Part shown: one piece after another, positions 36,491 to 48,800 of the stretch
Layout of the letters: every line of letters begins with the position of its first letter
Position numbering within the stretch: position 1 is the stretch's first letter
NCBI GenBank assembly: GCA_933207985.1
Contig: OW240914.1
Coordinates: 200,274,007 to 200,338,006, forward strand
Source of the DNA: Pelobates cultripes
Lineage: Eukaryota; Chordata; Amphibia; Anura; Pelobatidae
Length of the DNA: 64,000 bases
Reading direction: 5' to 3'
Program-made: the position numbers and the translations under genes
The notes under the pieces: model-generated
Database searches by the model: none
Told to the model about the DNA's origin: nothing
The model's input: only the letters and a program-made list of their open reading frames with translations

Positions 36491-37632
36491 TTTTTTTAAA
36501 TTCTTTATTTTTGTGCAAAAGAGAAAATACAGGCAGGCTTGAGGTGCCCCAAAAGCAGTCCTCAGGCATTTATCTCGTTTGACATTTGAGGCATATGATT
36601 AACATGCACACATTTTTTAAGATATACAGGTGTGTGTAGTTGTGTCTTGTACACTTAGATAGGAGTGAGAAGTGAACATGTTATGCAGACATCTAATGTT
36701 AAAAGCGTTGCTAAACAGGCTTATAATGTGTTGCTTGCTAGTAGGATGGCTAGCTCAGGTGCAGGCATAAGTTGGGTGTATGCATTGTGTTGGGCTCATT
36801 CTACAGCGTCCAGTTTAAGTGACGTGCCGTCCAGTCTGTGTGGTTTAACCGATCCCCATCCTCCGCAGCTCCGGTGCCCAGCGCTGTAGCCAGCGGGGTT
36901 CCCCCTCTCAGGGCCCCACCATCTTCCACCCAGGATGCAGTCCGAGTGGACAGCAGTACAGATCACCTGTCTTGTGGTGAGCAAGTCGTGTACTTGTTGT
37001 CTGTGGTAGGGACTGTGATGCTTGCGTTGGCCTTCCAAATTGTAGTTTGGCTCCTTCCTGGTACCGTGTGTTGCAGCATGGCGACCTGTGGGGTTGTTGC
37101 CGCTGGTGCCTTCGCTGGAGCATTCCTGTGGGCTGAGAGCTTCGCCCAGAAGTCGGCTAGCAGGCGGTCCACCCGTTCCGAGAGTGGCGGCAGTGGGGGA
37201 CCGTGTCCTGTCTGGCATGTGGCGTCCGCCATATTGTGTAGTGCCGGACCAGCTGTGCAGGTACGCCTGGGTTGGTGCCGTGCACCCGAGTTGTGAGCTG
37301 TGTGCCGGGATATCCCTCTCCAGCAGGGGAGGGAGAGAGTGTGTCGGGGAGACCTCCAACTAGGTTGGCTGCAGTCCGCAGAGGGATTGGCCACTTCCCC
37401 CGTGCCGGCTGAGTAGGCCGCTTGTAGGCCTCAGGTCGATCCCCGGGTTATCGTCGCTGGTTTCAGCTGCAGTCTTGATTCAATTTTGCTTCCATGGTGA
37501 GCCCTTGTCTCTGATGCTGAAAGGCAGGCAATTTTAGGGCTCAGTGCAGGTTTGTAGCTTAATTTAGGCATTTTTTGCAAGGAGCTCGTCTGATGTGCAG
37601 CCGTTCGGCTTGGCTGCTAGGCTCCGCCCCCT
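36491..37632 (-). mobile_element. L1-like internally deleted retroposon, 1.14 kb, with 14-bp target duplication
   Basis: On the minus strand the element begins GGGGGCGGAGCCTAGCAGCC and ends with the poly-A signal AATAAAGAATTT and an A-rich tail. It is flanked by identical 14-bp direct repeats GTTTTTATGTTTTT at 36477-36490 and 37633-37646, the hallmark of target-primed reverse transcription. A minus frame at 37394-36963 (143 codons) contains PLSERVDRLLADFWAKLSAH, similar in style to N-terminal parts of Tx1/L1 ORF1 proteins, but ORF2 is wholly absent. It seems to be a short derivative that keeps the 5' region, part of ORF1 and the 3' end, and that was moved by L1-type machinery. Classification of the body is inferred. 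Confidence 0.72.
36963..37394 (-). pseudogene. ORF1-like reading frame of the L1-like retroposon
   Basis: This is an open frame of 143 codons rich in Pro, Ser, Thr and Ala. The middle, SERVDRLLADFWAKL, is amphipathic and resembles a segment of Tx1/L1-type ORF1 proteins. Upstream (37395-37632) is a plausible 5' untranslated region. A second minus frame (37359-36796, 187 codons) overlaps in another phase; both stay open mainly because the region is G+C-rich. Coding status is uncertain. Confidence 0.4.
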
Positions 37633-37799
37633 GTTTTTATGTTTTTAAGAATATTTATTGCACAAATTTGTCAACTGTATGTTAGACTACAATGGAGTCT
37701 AATTGGCCCTTGAGAGAGTTCTCTCTAACACTCTGAACCACATTCACAATAAAGTAATATAACATAGCTCTCTGATACCCAGTCCAAGTTGGCTCATCT

Positions 37800-37975
37800 C
37801 AAATTTCTCTTGCTGGTTGGCTGCTGTTGCTGACAGTCTGCTGCAGCTGGCAGGCTGGGTTCTGTAGCTGGTTGGCTGTTGTGACTGGTTGGCAGGCGGA
37901 CTGGCTGGCTGCTATGGCGGGCTGTGTCTGGCAGATGTGGCTGGCTGGCAGGCTTCTTTCATCCCCAGCAGGTGT
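37800..37975. repeat. CTGGCTGG-rich low-complexity block
   Basis: Repeats of GGTTGGCTG, CTGGCTGGC and GCTGCTG, directly preceding the pyrimidine-rich minisatellite. Simple-sequence origin. Confidence 0.6.
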
Positions 37976-38505
37976 CTGTTTCTCCCCAAACCCTTTTGTG
38001 TGTCTCTTTTCCCCTTCCCTTCTGTGTGTTTCATTTTTCCCTTCCCCTCTGTGTGTTTCTTTTTCCCCTTCCCCTCTGTGTGTCTCTTTCCCTCAGCCCT
38101 TCTGTGTGTCTGTTTCTCACTCAACCACTTTGTGTGTCTTTTTATTTCACCCGGGCCCCTCTGTGTGTCTCTTTGTCTCTCCTCAGACCCTCTGTGTGTC
38201 TCCTTTTCCCCTCCACAGATCCTATGTGTGCCTCTTTGTTTCCCCTTTTGCTCCTGTGCCCTTCTTTTGTATCCTTTCCTCCTGTGCCCTAATTTTGCCC
38301 CTGCTCCCCTCCTGTGCACTCTGTAGCTCCCCTTCCCTCCTGTGCACTTCTTTTGCCCCCTCCTCTCTTGTGCCTTTCTTTTGCCTTCTCTCCTCCTTTG
38401 CCCTATTTAGCCCCCACCCCTCCTGTGCCCTTCTTCAGTCCCCCTTCTCTCCTGTTCCCTCTTTAACCCCTTCCTTTCCTGTGCCCTTCTTTGTCCCCTA
38501 CTGAT
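37975..38505 (+). repeat. pyrimidine-rich minisatellite
   Basis: Irregular tandem units of about 29-36 bp, first of type CCCCTTCCCCTCTGTGTGTC TCTTT, later of type CCTCCTGTGCCCTTCTTTTG. The unit type changes at about 38240. Skew is strong: nearly all pyrimidines on the plus strand, apart from the GTGTGT core. All plus frames stay open through it, including a 225-codon one, and I consider these artefacts of the repeat. Confidence 0.85.
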
Positions 38506-38989
38506 TCGAAACCCAGGCTTGGAACAAGTTCACAATTACCACCAACATGAAGCCATGAGAATCTACTAAGAACAGAAGACTTATGCATGTGTTTCAGTAA
38601 TATCCATTTTTTTACTTTACTGCACTTTGGGTAGTGTTTGCACTTTCTAACTATATCGCAGACACTATGCCCTGCACAGTATTTCAGTGTGTTTTGTTTG
38701 ATTGTTATGAAAAGTTGCTCTCACTAATGGAGGCTGAGAATCATCAATCAATTGTCATATACTAAAATTCATGAGGATTCAAATTGTTAGCAAAAAGTAT
38801 AGAGGAGCTATATTTTCTCTATATGTTAACTAATTACTAATATAGGAAGTGGAGCATGAGGGACCCTTATATAAATATTTATATTGTTTTGTCTTTTTAT
38901 TAAATGCAAGCCATTCTGACTGTAGTGTGCAAACCTGTTTTTTTTGTTTTGTTTTTTTTGTTCGTTTGTTTATTTTATTTGAACTTTAA

Positions 38990-39472
38990 AGGGACACTGT
39001 AGGCACCCAGACCACTTCAGCCCATTGAAGTGGTCTGGGTGCCAACTCCCATCACCCTTAACCCTGCAAGTGTAATTATTGCAGTTTTTATAAACTGCAA
39101 TAATTACCTTGCAGGATTAAGTCCTCCTCTAGTGGCTGTCTACCAGACAGCCACTAGAGTGACTTCCAGGTTTAGATGACTTTTGGTCATCTAAACGACG
39201 CTGGACGTCCTCACGCTATGCATGATAACCTCCAGCGTCGCCAAAATCCCCATAGGAAAGCATTGAATAATGGCTACTGCCCGCACATACACATTAAGCT
39301 TGGGCGGAGCCTGACCCAGCACCGTGGGACATCGGCGCTGGATTCAGGTAAGTTACTAAAGGGGTTTTAACCCCTTCAGAGATGTGGGATGAGGGGCGGG
39401 AGGGAGGGGGCCATCCAGGATTATACAATGCTAGGAAAACATGTTTGTTTTCCTGGCACTAGAGAATCCCAT
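38990..39472. mobile_element. TTAA MITE family A, full-length copy (483 bp)
   Basis: Flanked by TTAA at 38986-38989 and 39473-39476. The left end AGGGACACTGTAGGCACCCA pairs imperfectly with the right end CTGGCACTAGAGAATCCC AT. Inside are the palindromes CACTTCAGCCCATTGAAGTG, GTAATTATTGCAG with CTGCAATAATTAC, TAGTGGCTGTC with GACAGCCACTA, and GACGCTGGACG with the later CCAGCGTCG. The whole element could fold into a multi-branched hairpin. Non-coding. It is the best reference copy of the family in this window. Confidence 0.85.
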
Positions 39473-39476
39473 TAAT

Positions 39477-40511
39477 GCTAGAAAGGACATCCATGAGACA
39501 AGTGTCGTCACGCTTTCAGTACAAGCAGATCCCCTTCCTACCAAGCCCTTCTGAGTGTATTCTAAAAAACAACCACAGACATAAATATAAATGAAGAATA
39601 GAGACGTGTAAAAGCGGTAGAAAAATGGTAAACATTTATTAGCATGCAAAAACGTCCCTGTTTTCAGTCTGTCTACATTTTCCAAGCTACTAAAATATGG
39701 CCAAAACACCAATCTCTGAAATGCAAGTATTAATCTCATAATTATCTATATGAAAATGATCATTGGGTGCTACCATTCAGTTAAGCTGCCATTGTTTTGA
39801 TCGTATTGACATTAAGTGCCATTTTGCATCTTACAAGCATTTGTGTGTTTCCTTATTTGTTCATAACATTTATAGTTCTTGAAATGTCAATTTAATAAAG
39901 TGTTGAAGGAGAAAAAAAAATAGCTTTTGCTAGTTTTCAAGATTGTCTTTAGATATAAGCATTATTATTATCAGGAAGCAAACCTTGTAAGCATTTGTAC
40001 AGAAAATAGACACTGGATGATCAAATTGTAAGCTTTCTCACAGCCTATACTGTCATTTATATTAAATCCATTGGAATGGAAAACCGGAATTAACTTCACT
40101 TTATTTTTAGAAAAAAATAGGTGTGACTGCTAGTGGAATGATCCATAGACAATAATGACACCTATGCAAAATATCAATGCCACAAATTAATCATTGATAA
40201 AAACTTAAAAATCTAATACCTGTACATATTTGATTGAAATCCTGGGAGTCTTTAGCATCAAAAGACTATGCAGACAACTTCACAAGAACAAAAAAAGCTA
40301 TGCAAGCTCAGGAATGAACTAAGTAGATAATTACTACCATTCCATGGAAGTAACCATAGGTGATGCAGGCCTCAATGGCTCACAATGCCTCTGGAGTAAT
40401 CAAGCCTCTAAATAGCAAGGAGTGACTGTGAGATTTTCCTTAAGATCTGGAACCCAATATGGAACCCAAACTGGGTAGCTAAGTCATGGTAATGGATAGT
40501 CTTATAATCCA
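39477..40511. other. no recognised feature
   Basis: AT-rich intronic sequence; nothing recognised. Confidence 0.45.
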
Positions 40512-40515
40512 TTAA

Positions 40516-40726
40516 AGGACCACTCTAGGCACCCAGACCACTTCAGCTTAATGAAGTGGTCTGGGTGCCAGGTCCCTCTAGGATTAACCCTTTTTTTTTT
40601 ATAAACATAGCAGTTTCAGAGAAACTTCTATGTTTATAAATGGGTTAATCCAGCCTCTAAAGCCTCTAGTGGCTGTCTCATTGACAGCCGCTAGAGGCGT
40701 TTGCGTGCTTCTCACTGTGAAAATCA
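40516..40726. mobile_element. TTAA MITE family A, 5' part, same subfamily as 22683-22968
   Basis: TTAA at 40512-40515 is followed by AGGACCACTCTAGGCACCCA and the palindrome CACTTCAGCTTAATGAAGTG. It matches the reverse complement of 22683-22968 up to CTTCTCACTGTGAAAATCA and then breaks off at 40726, within the second arm of the internal hairpin. The ATAAACATAGCAGTTTCAGA block is shared with the copy at 56650-56982. Confidence 0.82.
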
Positions 40727-41212
40727 TAAATAATAAATGAGGTCTCTGTCTTCTATGATTGTATAGAGTTCAACATGGAGATGACTGAGGGGTGCACTCA
40801 TACATGTCACAGGAATGAGTTGTGAAACATTTATTCTCAGTTGGTGTCTACTTTGCATTATAACCTAGATGTTCACAGACAGTGTGCACTTGAAGGATGT
40901 TGGTGGTATAAGTGTTTGAAACAGTGACAGAATCTCTTTGCATTCCTACTTAAAGTGGATCGTGTTTTATAGGATGTTCAGAAAGACTATATTTATGTTG
41001 AGATACGTCTTTACGTATTGAATACAATTAGGCTAAAATCGCACTTGCTACCACCCAGGCTAATTGTATTTCATACCTTTGTAGTAACCTAAAAATATCA
41101 ACAGAATAAGGTTACTGTCATAAAAAATAATTTTTGAGTGTGAACAGCCAATACCGAAAATAAATCGGAAAAACTAGTATACATACAGAAGATATACATA
41201 AATATAAAATAT

Positions 41213-41535
41213 AAATATATATATATATATATTTGTGTTAGGTGCTTAAGATAGTACAGTGTGAAATACCATGAATAAGCGTAGGATGATAAAAGGAGCA
41301 AGTCGGTCGTGGTGTGCCGAAACCGACGATGAGGTAGGCCTGAGAAAGAAGAGGGCCCACCCAGGAAAAGAAATAGAAAGGAAAATAAATGTTAAAAGTG
41401 GTGTGGTGGGAGGGTCATTCAACGCTGACCTCGAACGGTAAGGAGCCAGGCAAGGGGAGTGCCTTAAGTAGGCTAGGGGTAGAAAACCAGCACCTCCCAC
41501 AAATGCAGGCAAATTGCCTTAATACATATATATAT
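41213..41535. repeat. unclassified repeat between two TA runs
   Basis: A G+C-richer block of about 280 bp lies between TA runs (41213-41233 and about 41524-41537). It contains GAAACCGACGATGAGGTAGG and CCTCCCACAAATGCAGGCAA. It looks like a LINE or similar fragment inserted in, or bounded by, simple repeats. Family not identified. Confidence 0.4.
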
Positions 41536-41537
41536 AT

Positions 41538-41973
41538 AATCTTCCTGTAATTTAAACAAATTTACTGCACAAAAAGTGTGCAAAATAGTTTTATGTGATA
41601 ATATCCAGCTTTGGCAAGTATATTTCTATCACAAAAAGGTGCCATAGAAATAGAGATCGGGGAACTTATTCCTCAAATGGAATAATACTCCGTTAAGCAT
41701 GATAAAGGTGCAGAAAGATAAATGGCTACTGATAAGTTTGATTTTGTTGAAAAAAAAATGTTCAAATCCGTTCAAAGCACAAAGAATGACAGGAGGAAAA
41801 ACTTCATATTAAAACTGCTAATTAAGCTATATTGGGTGTAGACATGTTATCCCATCAAGAAAAAGTTTACATAGCATAAAAAAGCCTAACTTAATACTAT
41901 AAAAAAGCTTTATATGGTTTAATGTGGCATATCTTTTTAGATATATAGAAATAAAAAGCCATATATTTTAAAA
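41538..41973. other. no recognised feature
   Basis: AT-rich intron; nothing recognised. Confidence 0.45.
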
Positions 41974-42059
41974 CATCTATCTATCATCCATCTACCCACC
42001 CACCCATCCATTCACCCACCCACCCATCGATCCATCCATCCATCCATCCATCCAACCAA
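41974..42059. repeat. CATC/CACC microsatellite
   Basis: A tetranucleotide array moving from ATCT through CACC to CATC units. An ordinary compound microsatellite. Confidence 0.93.
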
Positions 42060-42939
42060 TCGATTCAAACTGTATTAATTTGTTTAAAAAAAATCTTAAC
42101 ATTGTAGCTAAGAAATGAAAGAGATTGAATTTTCCAAAGTAGTACAACTGGTGGGCTACCAATAATCATAGGATATTCTGGCTTAAAGAAGCAAGCACAA
42201 TGGGATTTGGAGGTCACTGATGAGTGAAGAAAGATCACAGTGCTCAGGTCTCTGTGATGTGTGTATCAAAGACAGGGGAATGAGTCTATGCATTTCAAGA
42301 TTTGTTTTAAGGTCACGCTAGTAGGAAGTCATCATTGATAAAAGAGTTACTGGCTACTGGTTACTGGTATTCCCTGAACTTCTGAAAATAACATGTTTGT
42401 GCAAACAGCAAAATTCTAGCTAGAAAAACATGTGATTTATATAAAAGATTTTTACTAAATCTGTTTGATTGGTTACACCATTTAAATTAGTTTAAGTAGA
42501 TTTTAGAAAAGGGTAATGGCCTTCTGAAATTCATTAAAGCATCTAAAAGCATCTAAACATATTTATTAAGTGACCATTACTACACAAGCGGACATATTTT
42601 CTTGAATTCAAAATTGTGCAATGATATCAGTATTCAGCACATAGTGTAGTCTTACAAAAGACAACTATTGTATTTATGGGATATTCAGTTACATTTTCTA
42701 AACAATTTGGTCATTAATAGACATGTATTGAAATAATAAAGTATATATCTTACAAAGATTTCTAAACTCATTTACTTTGACTTACTTAAAGTCAAAATAG
42801 GTATTTCTGAGTGGATTTCCAGAAGAAAAAGAAATACCAAAATAGGCTGCTTGCATAGATATTCAAACTCCTGATGTTAATATTTAGTCGAGCTATGTTT
42901 TGCCTTCTTACTCTTAGTAAGTTTTGCACATTTTATTGG
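42060..42939. other. no recognised feature
   Basis: AT-rich intron; nothing recognised apart from the tandem AAAGCATCTA pair near 42537-42556. Confidence 0.45.
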
Positions 42940-43310
42940 CAAATTTGCTCCAGGTGATCATACTCCTCAACATAAAGTGTGATGCCAATGGGCAAGTTAA
43001 GAGGAGGTTGGCCAGTGACGTGAATCTCATCAATGGCGGCATAAAAGGCCACTCCAAAATTGCTTTTGCCATGTAATTTTGATCATTGTTTAAAAGAAAG
43101 GTGAATTTTCTCCTGAATTTCAGCCTTTTAGTAGACTGAAAAAAATGTTCTCTTGCAGTATTTCCATATGTTCTTCCTTCCTTTTCAAGCGTTTACTGTC
43201 CCTGGTGATTTAAAGCACCCCCACAGTACCCACAGTATGATGTTGCTACCACCAGCCTTTACATTAAAAATAGTGCTTGATGAAGTATGGGCAGGATTTA
43301 TTTTGTAAAC
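42940..43310 (-). pseudogene. Tc1-like transposase remnant
   Basis: On the minus strand near 43275-43190 I read N-V-K-A-G-G-S-N-I-I-L-W-V-L-W-G-C-F, matching the V-K-x-G-G-G-S-(I/V)-M-(L/V)-W-G-C-F block of Tc1 transposases just after the second catalytic Asp, with a small local insertion (V-L-W). Downstream frames are broken by stops. The 42940-43020 part is probably from the same element. Terminal repeats were not located. Confidence 0.55.
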
Positions 43311-44040
43311 AAAAATAAATACTTGACTTTGGCAAAAATAATGGGGATTTAGTTACAGTATGTTCATATATTGTAACTAACTCCACTTATTGTTATTCCA
43401 ATCAGGTATTTTTTGAGCTATATAAATATGGAGCTTCCAGAGCGAACCATTAATATCATGGATCTTTAAACTGACTTTGAGTCAGTGTGGCTCAATATGC
43501 TGCTTATTTACGTGACATTGCGCAATCCTCCAACATGTCATTTGATTGCCATCCAATCAAAATAGGTATACTGAGAATGTACACTCAATAACAGTTCCAT
43601 CTGGGAAGACAATTCTCCGTATTCTCTAATCCCCCAACACCCTTTGATTATCAGACCTACACTAAGGCATCATTCTGCTAATAGTAAACTTGCTCTTTTA
43701 ATTGAACTCACTTTGACGAACAGTAAAAATAAATAATTTGCCTTTTTCTTCATTTATGTACATGTCAAAGTAATTCATCTCTAGAATAATGCTTCATTTT
43801 GTACCTTGATGTTTTGTGTCCAGCATATACAGCCAATTAATAAACATGGAATTTGCTGAGCAAAGTTTTCTTCTTGTTGTTTAAACCAAAAAATGAAAGT
43901 AAAACACTTTTAAAATAAAATGCTCTAGTTTAAAATAACCTACCTATCTGTGGGTATACATGTTATGTCTTTGTTTTAGCATAAATATGTTTCAAGTGGC
44001 ATTTTCTTTTTATAAAATTGAGTATGAATAAATATTCACT

Positions 44041-44042
<2 letters not shown>

Positions 44043-44077
<35 letters not shown>
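44043..44077. repeat. TA microsatellite
   Basis: A pure TA run followed by TGTGTGTG. Confidence 0.95.
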
Positions 44078-44084
<7 letters not shown>

Positions 44085-44085
<1 letters not shown>

Positions 44086-44296
44086 AGTACAGGAATCTAA
44101 CATTTCTTGGTTAAGTTTCAGGATGTGTTTAGGAAGGCTGTGCAAGTCACGTCCAGGGAGGGTGTGACTAGGGTTGTATAAACAAAGCCATTTAACTTCT
44201 AAACTGCAAATAATTAATCAGAGACCGCATGGGCATGATCTATACACCAAACCTGCTTCATTAAGCGAATGTTGTTTTGGTGGTAATAGTGCCCCT
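44085..44296. mobile_element. TTAA-type MITE, third family
   Basis: The end GTTTTGGTGGTAATAGTGCC then CC and TTAA (44297-44300), with CTGCTTCATTAAGCGAATGT before it and GTGCAAGTCACGTCCAGGGA GGGTGTGACTAGGG near the start. The copy at 61572-61745 is the same family in the opposite orientation (GCACCCATAGCCACACCTCA there against GGGTGTGACTAGGG here). Non-coding. Confidence 0.65.
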
Positions 44297-44300
44297 TTAA

Positions 44301-45620
<1,320 letters not shown>

Positions 45621-45805
45621 GTTTATCTGTTCTCCAGAAAGTGCTGGACACTGCAGCAGAGAAGAACTGGCAAGTCACAGCTGTGAATATTCTCACAACA
45701 ACTGAAGAAGGTTATCGTCTACTTTTCCAAGACCTGGATAAGAGTAAAGACCGCCAAGTGGTTATAGACTGTGAGTCGGAGCGACTGAATGCCATCCTCA
45801 CCCAG
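45621..45805 (+). CDS. gria1: gria1 exon 4 (amino-terminal domain)
   Basis: The acceptor is cttttactag|gt; the donor is CCCAG|gtagtg. The exon is 185 bp: two bases finish the Gly codon from exon 3, then 61 whole codons, ending in phase 0. It encodes [17 protein letters not shown], then [18 protein letters not shown], then [16 protein letters not shown]. This exon best separates GRIA1 from its paralogs: GRIA2 has four more codons here, and GRIA3 and GRIA4 have different sequence in the same region. The segment [11 protein letters not shown] differs from the mammalian DLEKKKERLVV. Because the exon length is not a multiple of three, skipping it would break the frame. Confidence 0.97.
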
Positions 45806-48800
45806 GTAGTGTTAACATTAGCTCCCGCATCACATATAGTTTGACCTTTTTGCTTTTTCCTGGTCCATCACCCTGTTATCTTTCCTCCATCTGGCCTACA
45901 AGCTCTGTGTGCTCCTTGTTTGAGTTAAATGATCACAACCTATATTACCTGTTTCCTTTTGTTTTGTTGTATGCTAGGTAGGATTCCATATCTATCATTG
46001 CTATAATTATCTTATGATGACAAAAATCCCAGATTTTCAAACCAAGAGAGCCAAAGGTTGCCCAACATGTGACTTGGTGGTATCGAAAGTAATGTCCTGT
46101 ATGTTTTTAAAAAGTCAAGGTTAAGGTTTAACAGCACAGCAAACTCACTCACTCACAATACAATAGTACTGGCTTGATCAAATAAAGAGCTATTAGAATG
46201 AAGACTATTTTATGTGTATTTTTCTAGAACAATGCCTTCTGTAGTGAGAGATAATGTGGGTCTTGGTTAGTTTTAGTTGTTGCTTGAGGATAAAAATGGC
46301 GCAATTAGATATTTATGCCATGTTGTTCATATATATCAGCTACTAATAGTGCCTACCTATTTCGCTGTTAAGAGATACTCATGTAAGAAACATATTTCTA
46401 CCATCTCCATTAGACCCCCTGCAGGCACTGGAAATACAGGTTTTCCAGTGACTCAACGCCGAGTATTTAATCTTTTCAACCTCTTGACAACACCACTCTG
46501 AAGCTCCTTATTCTTATTGAATTTTATCACTTAAAGATGCAGTAACAAAAATGAGAACTGAGAAATAAAACTAGCTTAAAAAGCTATAAAATGTTGTTTA
46601 GTAAGTACCATTTCCTTTTGGTCTTGTGAACTTTTGGTCTCAACTATGATGAATGTTATGGTTGTAGCAGGGCTATATTCAGCAGAGAAAAGTGAATTTT
46701 GAAAATCTAGTGCTTCTTTTTTGTTTTTTGTCCCCCAGAGCTTGTTTCCTTAGCACACCATCAATATTGCTATAGTTTAATATAGGATTTCACATTATGG
46801 AAGTGATAATGATAAATGTACATAAAGAGGAGTAAGCTGAATTTACTGGCAAACTTACTTCTGGGATTCTACCTGAGCAGATAATATGAAATTAGAAGAT
46901 AAAGTATATTGGAAAATATCCCCCATAGACTTCAGCTTAACTTATCTACATAAATTGTACCTTAATTTCCCAGCTACAAAACAGATGTAGCTCTAATGCT
47001 ATATGTTTATCCTGGGCATTTTCTGTCTAAAGCATGTTATTGAGAACAACAATGAAATGTGGAGAGTGAAAAGACTTTCACTATTATCACAAATAAATAA
47101 AAGAAAATGTATCGTATTCACCAATTTCACCATTAATGCTGGCACTACTAACCCTAAAATATTGATTCACATCAGAAGATAATCCACCTATCATAAATCA
47201 ACAAGGGTCCTTGAAGTCCAATCAGCTTTTTTCCCATATTTATAAACCAGAGGTAAGTAACATTTAAATCCTTGTTAAGGAAGACTTTCAAAGTCCAAAC
47301 TAAATGGTGAATTTTAAAATGCCCATCGCCAAACAATGACTGAGTATTGCCCTCACCTTTTTAAGGGACAACCACTCGTTTTCCAAGAAATATTGTTTTT
47401 ATAAACATTTCTCTCGCTTTCTTCAAATTCCACAGGAGTCTATTACACACAGCTTATAATTTTGTAGCAAATCTACTGAGATTCTTCACTGCACCACATG
47501 TGAATTAGTTCTTACCTTATTCAGGGAAGCACTTCCTATTCCATAGCGTGAGAAGTCTTATTTGAAATCTGGTTTACTGGTATAAATCTCACTTTATCAC
47601 TTTAAAAACATATATTTACATTGGCCCAGTATTGCAGTTCTCTAAGAGGTCCCATATGTTCTAATTGTTCTCAATGTGTATCTTTTTAATTTTCAAAGAT
47701 ATTGTGTTAATATTATAATATATAATTTTGGCAATATCCAAGATATTTTTAGTAATACATTTCCGCCTACATTGTCTGTCTCTTTTTACTTCCTGTTGCT
47801 GGCTCGTTCACTTGGTACTTATATTTGGTTTATCTCTATAGAACATTTTATGACTTGGTAACGGAAAAGGGAAATTGGAATAATTTAAGCAGAGGCATAC
47901 AACATAATGGGAAGCCCCATTGATGCGAGTATATTAGGACAATACAGCTGATTATTCTTATTTTGGCTTTAGAAGTTTTAGAATTTATTGTAATCAAACA
48001 GGGGAAGAGGAGAGTATTACCATGTGTGGTATTCTTTACCAGGTAACTGAGATGTAACCTTAGACTGAGTCCAGTGATGCCTATACCAAAGCTCAACTGC
48101 TCACTTGCTAGACAGCTGGGGACAAGTAGAGACTCTCTCGTAGCCCTCTGACCACACTTTTCCACAATTCTATTCACGTGTCCTAAATGACTATGAAGGA
48201 AAGATGCATTCTGCATTTTGTTTGCTTGGCACAATATCTGACACTAACATGAAATCTGACAAACGCAAGCTAGTGTGCGACCATTATTCATGAAACTGAT
48301 GAAGGTTCAGTAGAAGAACCCTGAACTACTGAGAGAAGTATGGGCTTTGGTCATACTCACTTGACTTAATCATAGATAAAGCATCTTTGCCCATGTGGGT
48401 TTGACAAAAGGGTTATCAGTCCAGAACCACAATATGGGATGGGGATGGGAATATCAGATGCTCAAATCTGACCACTATTCCCTTTCACTACTGTAGTCAA
48501 TGCTTACATACTTACATTAAAATGGTAGTAAGAAAGAAAGAAAAATTATGACCGGTGATCTCTTCTGCACTGCCTGTGATACTTTGGTATAAATATACAA
48601 AATTCATAATTTATGAGGCAAGATAGCAAATCTTTCTTTCTGAAAGATAGAACAAATGAGAGTATACAGTATATAGAGCTCCAGTTGTAGTATTTCTTAG
48701 TCAGTGGTTTGATGCTCAATGATCCATTTAAACTTTTTACAATCAGTACAATCAGTACTGTTCAGATTGGTAAGATTAACATCTTGACCACAGGGTGTGC

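Noticed and set aside
36796..37359. 187-codon minus frame and 152-codon plus frame in the same G+C-rich block
   Set aside because: They overlap the 143-codon ORF1-like frame in other phases. The block is a retroposon with few stop codons because of its G+C content, so at most one frame can be meaningful.
37827..38504. 225-codon plus-strand open frame, rich in Phe, Pro, Ser, Cys and Leu
   Set aside because: It runs through the pyrimidine-rich tandem array, and the other plus frames and one minus frame are open there too. Open frames are a product of composition and repetition; no protein family is recognisable.
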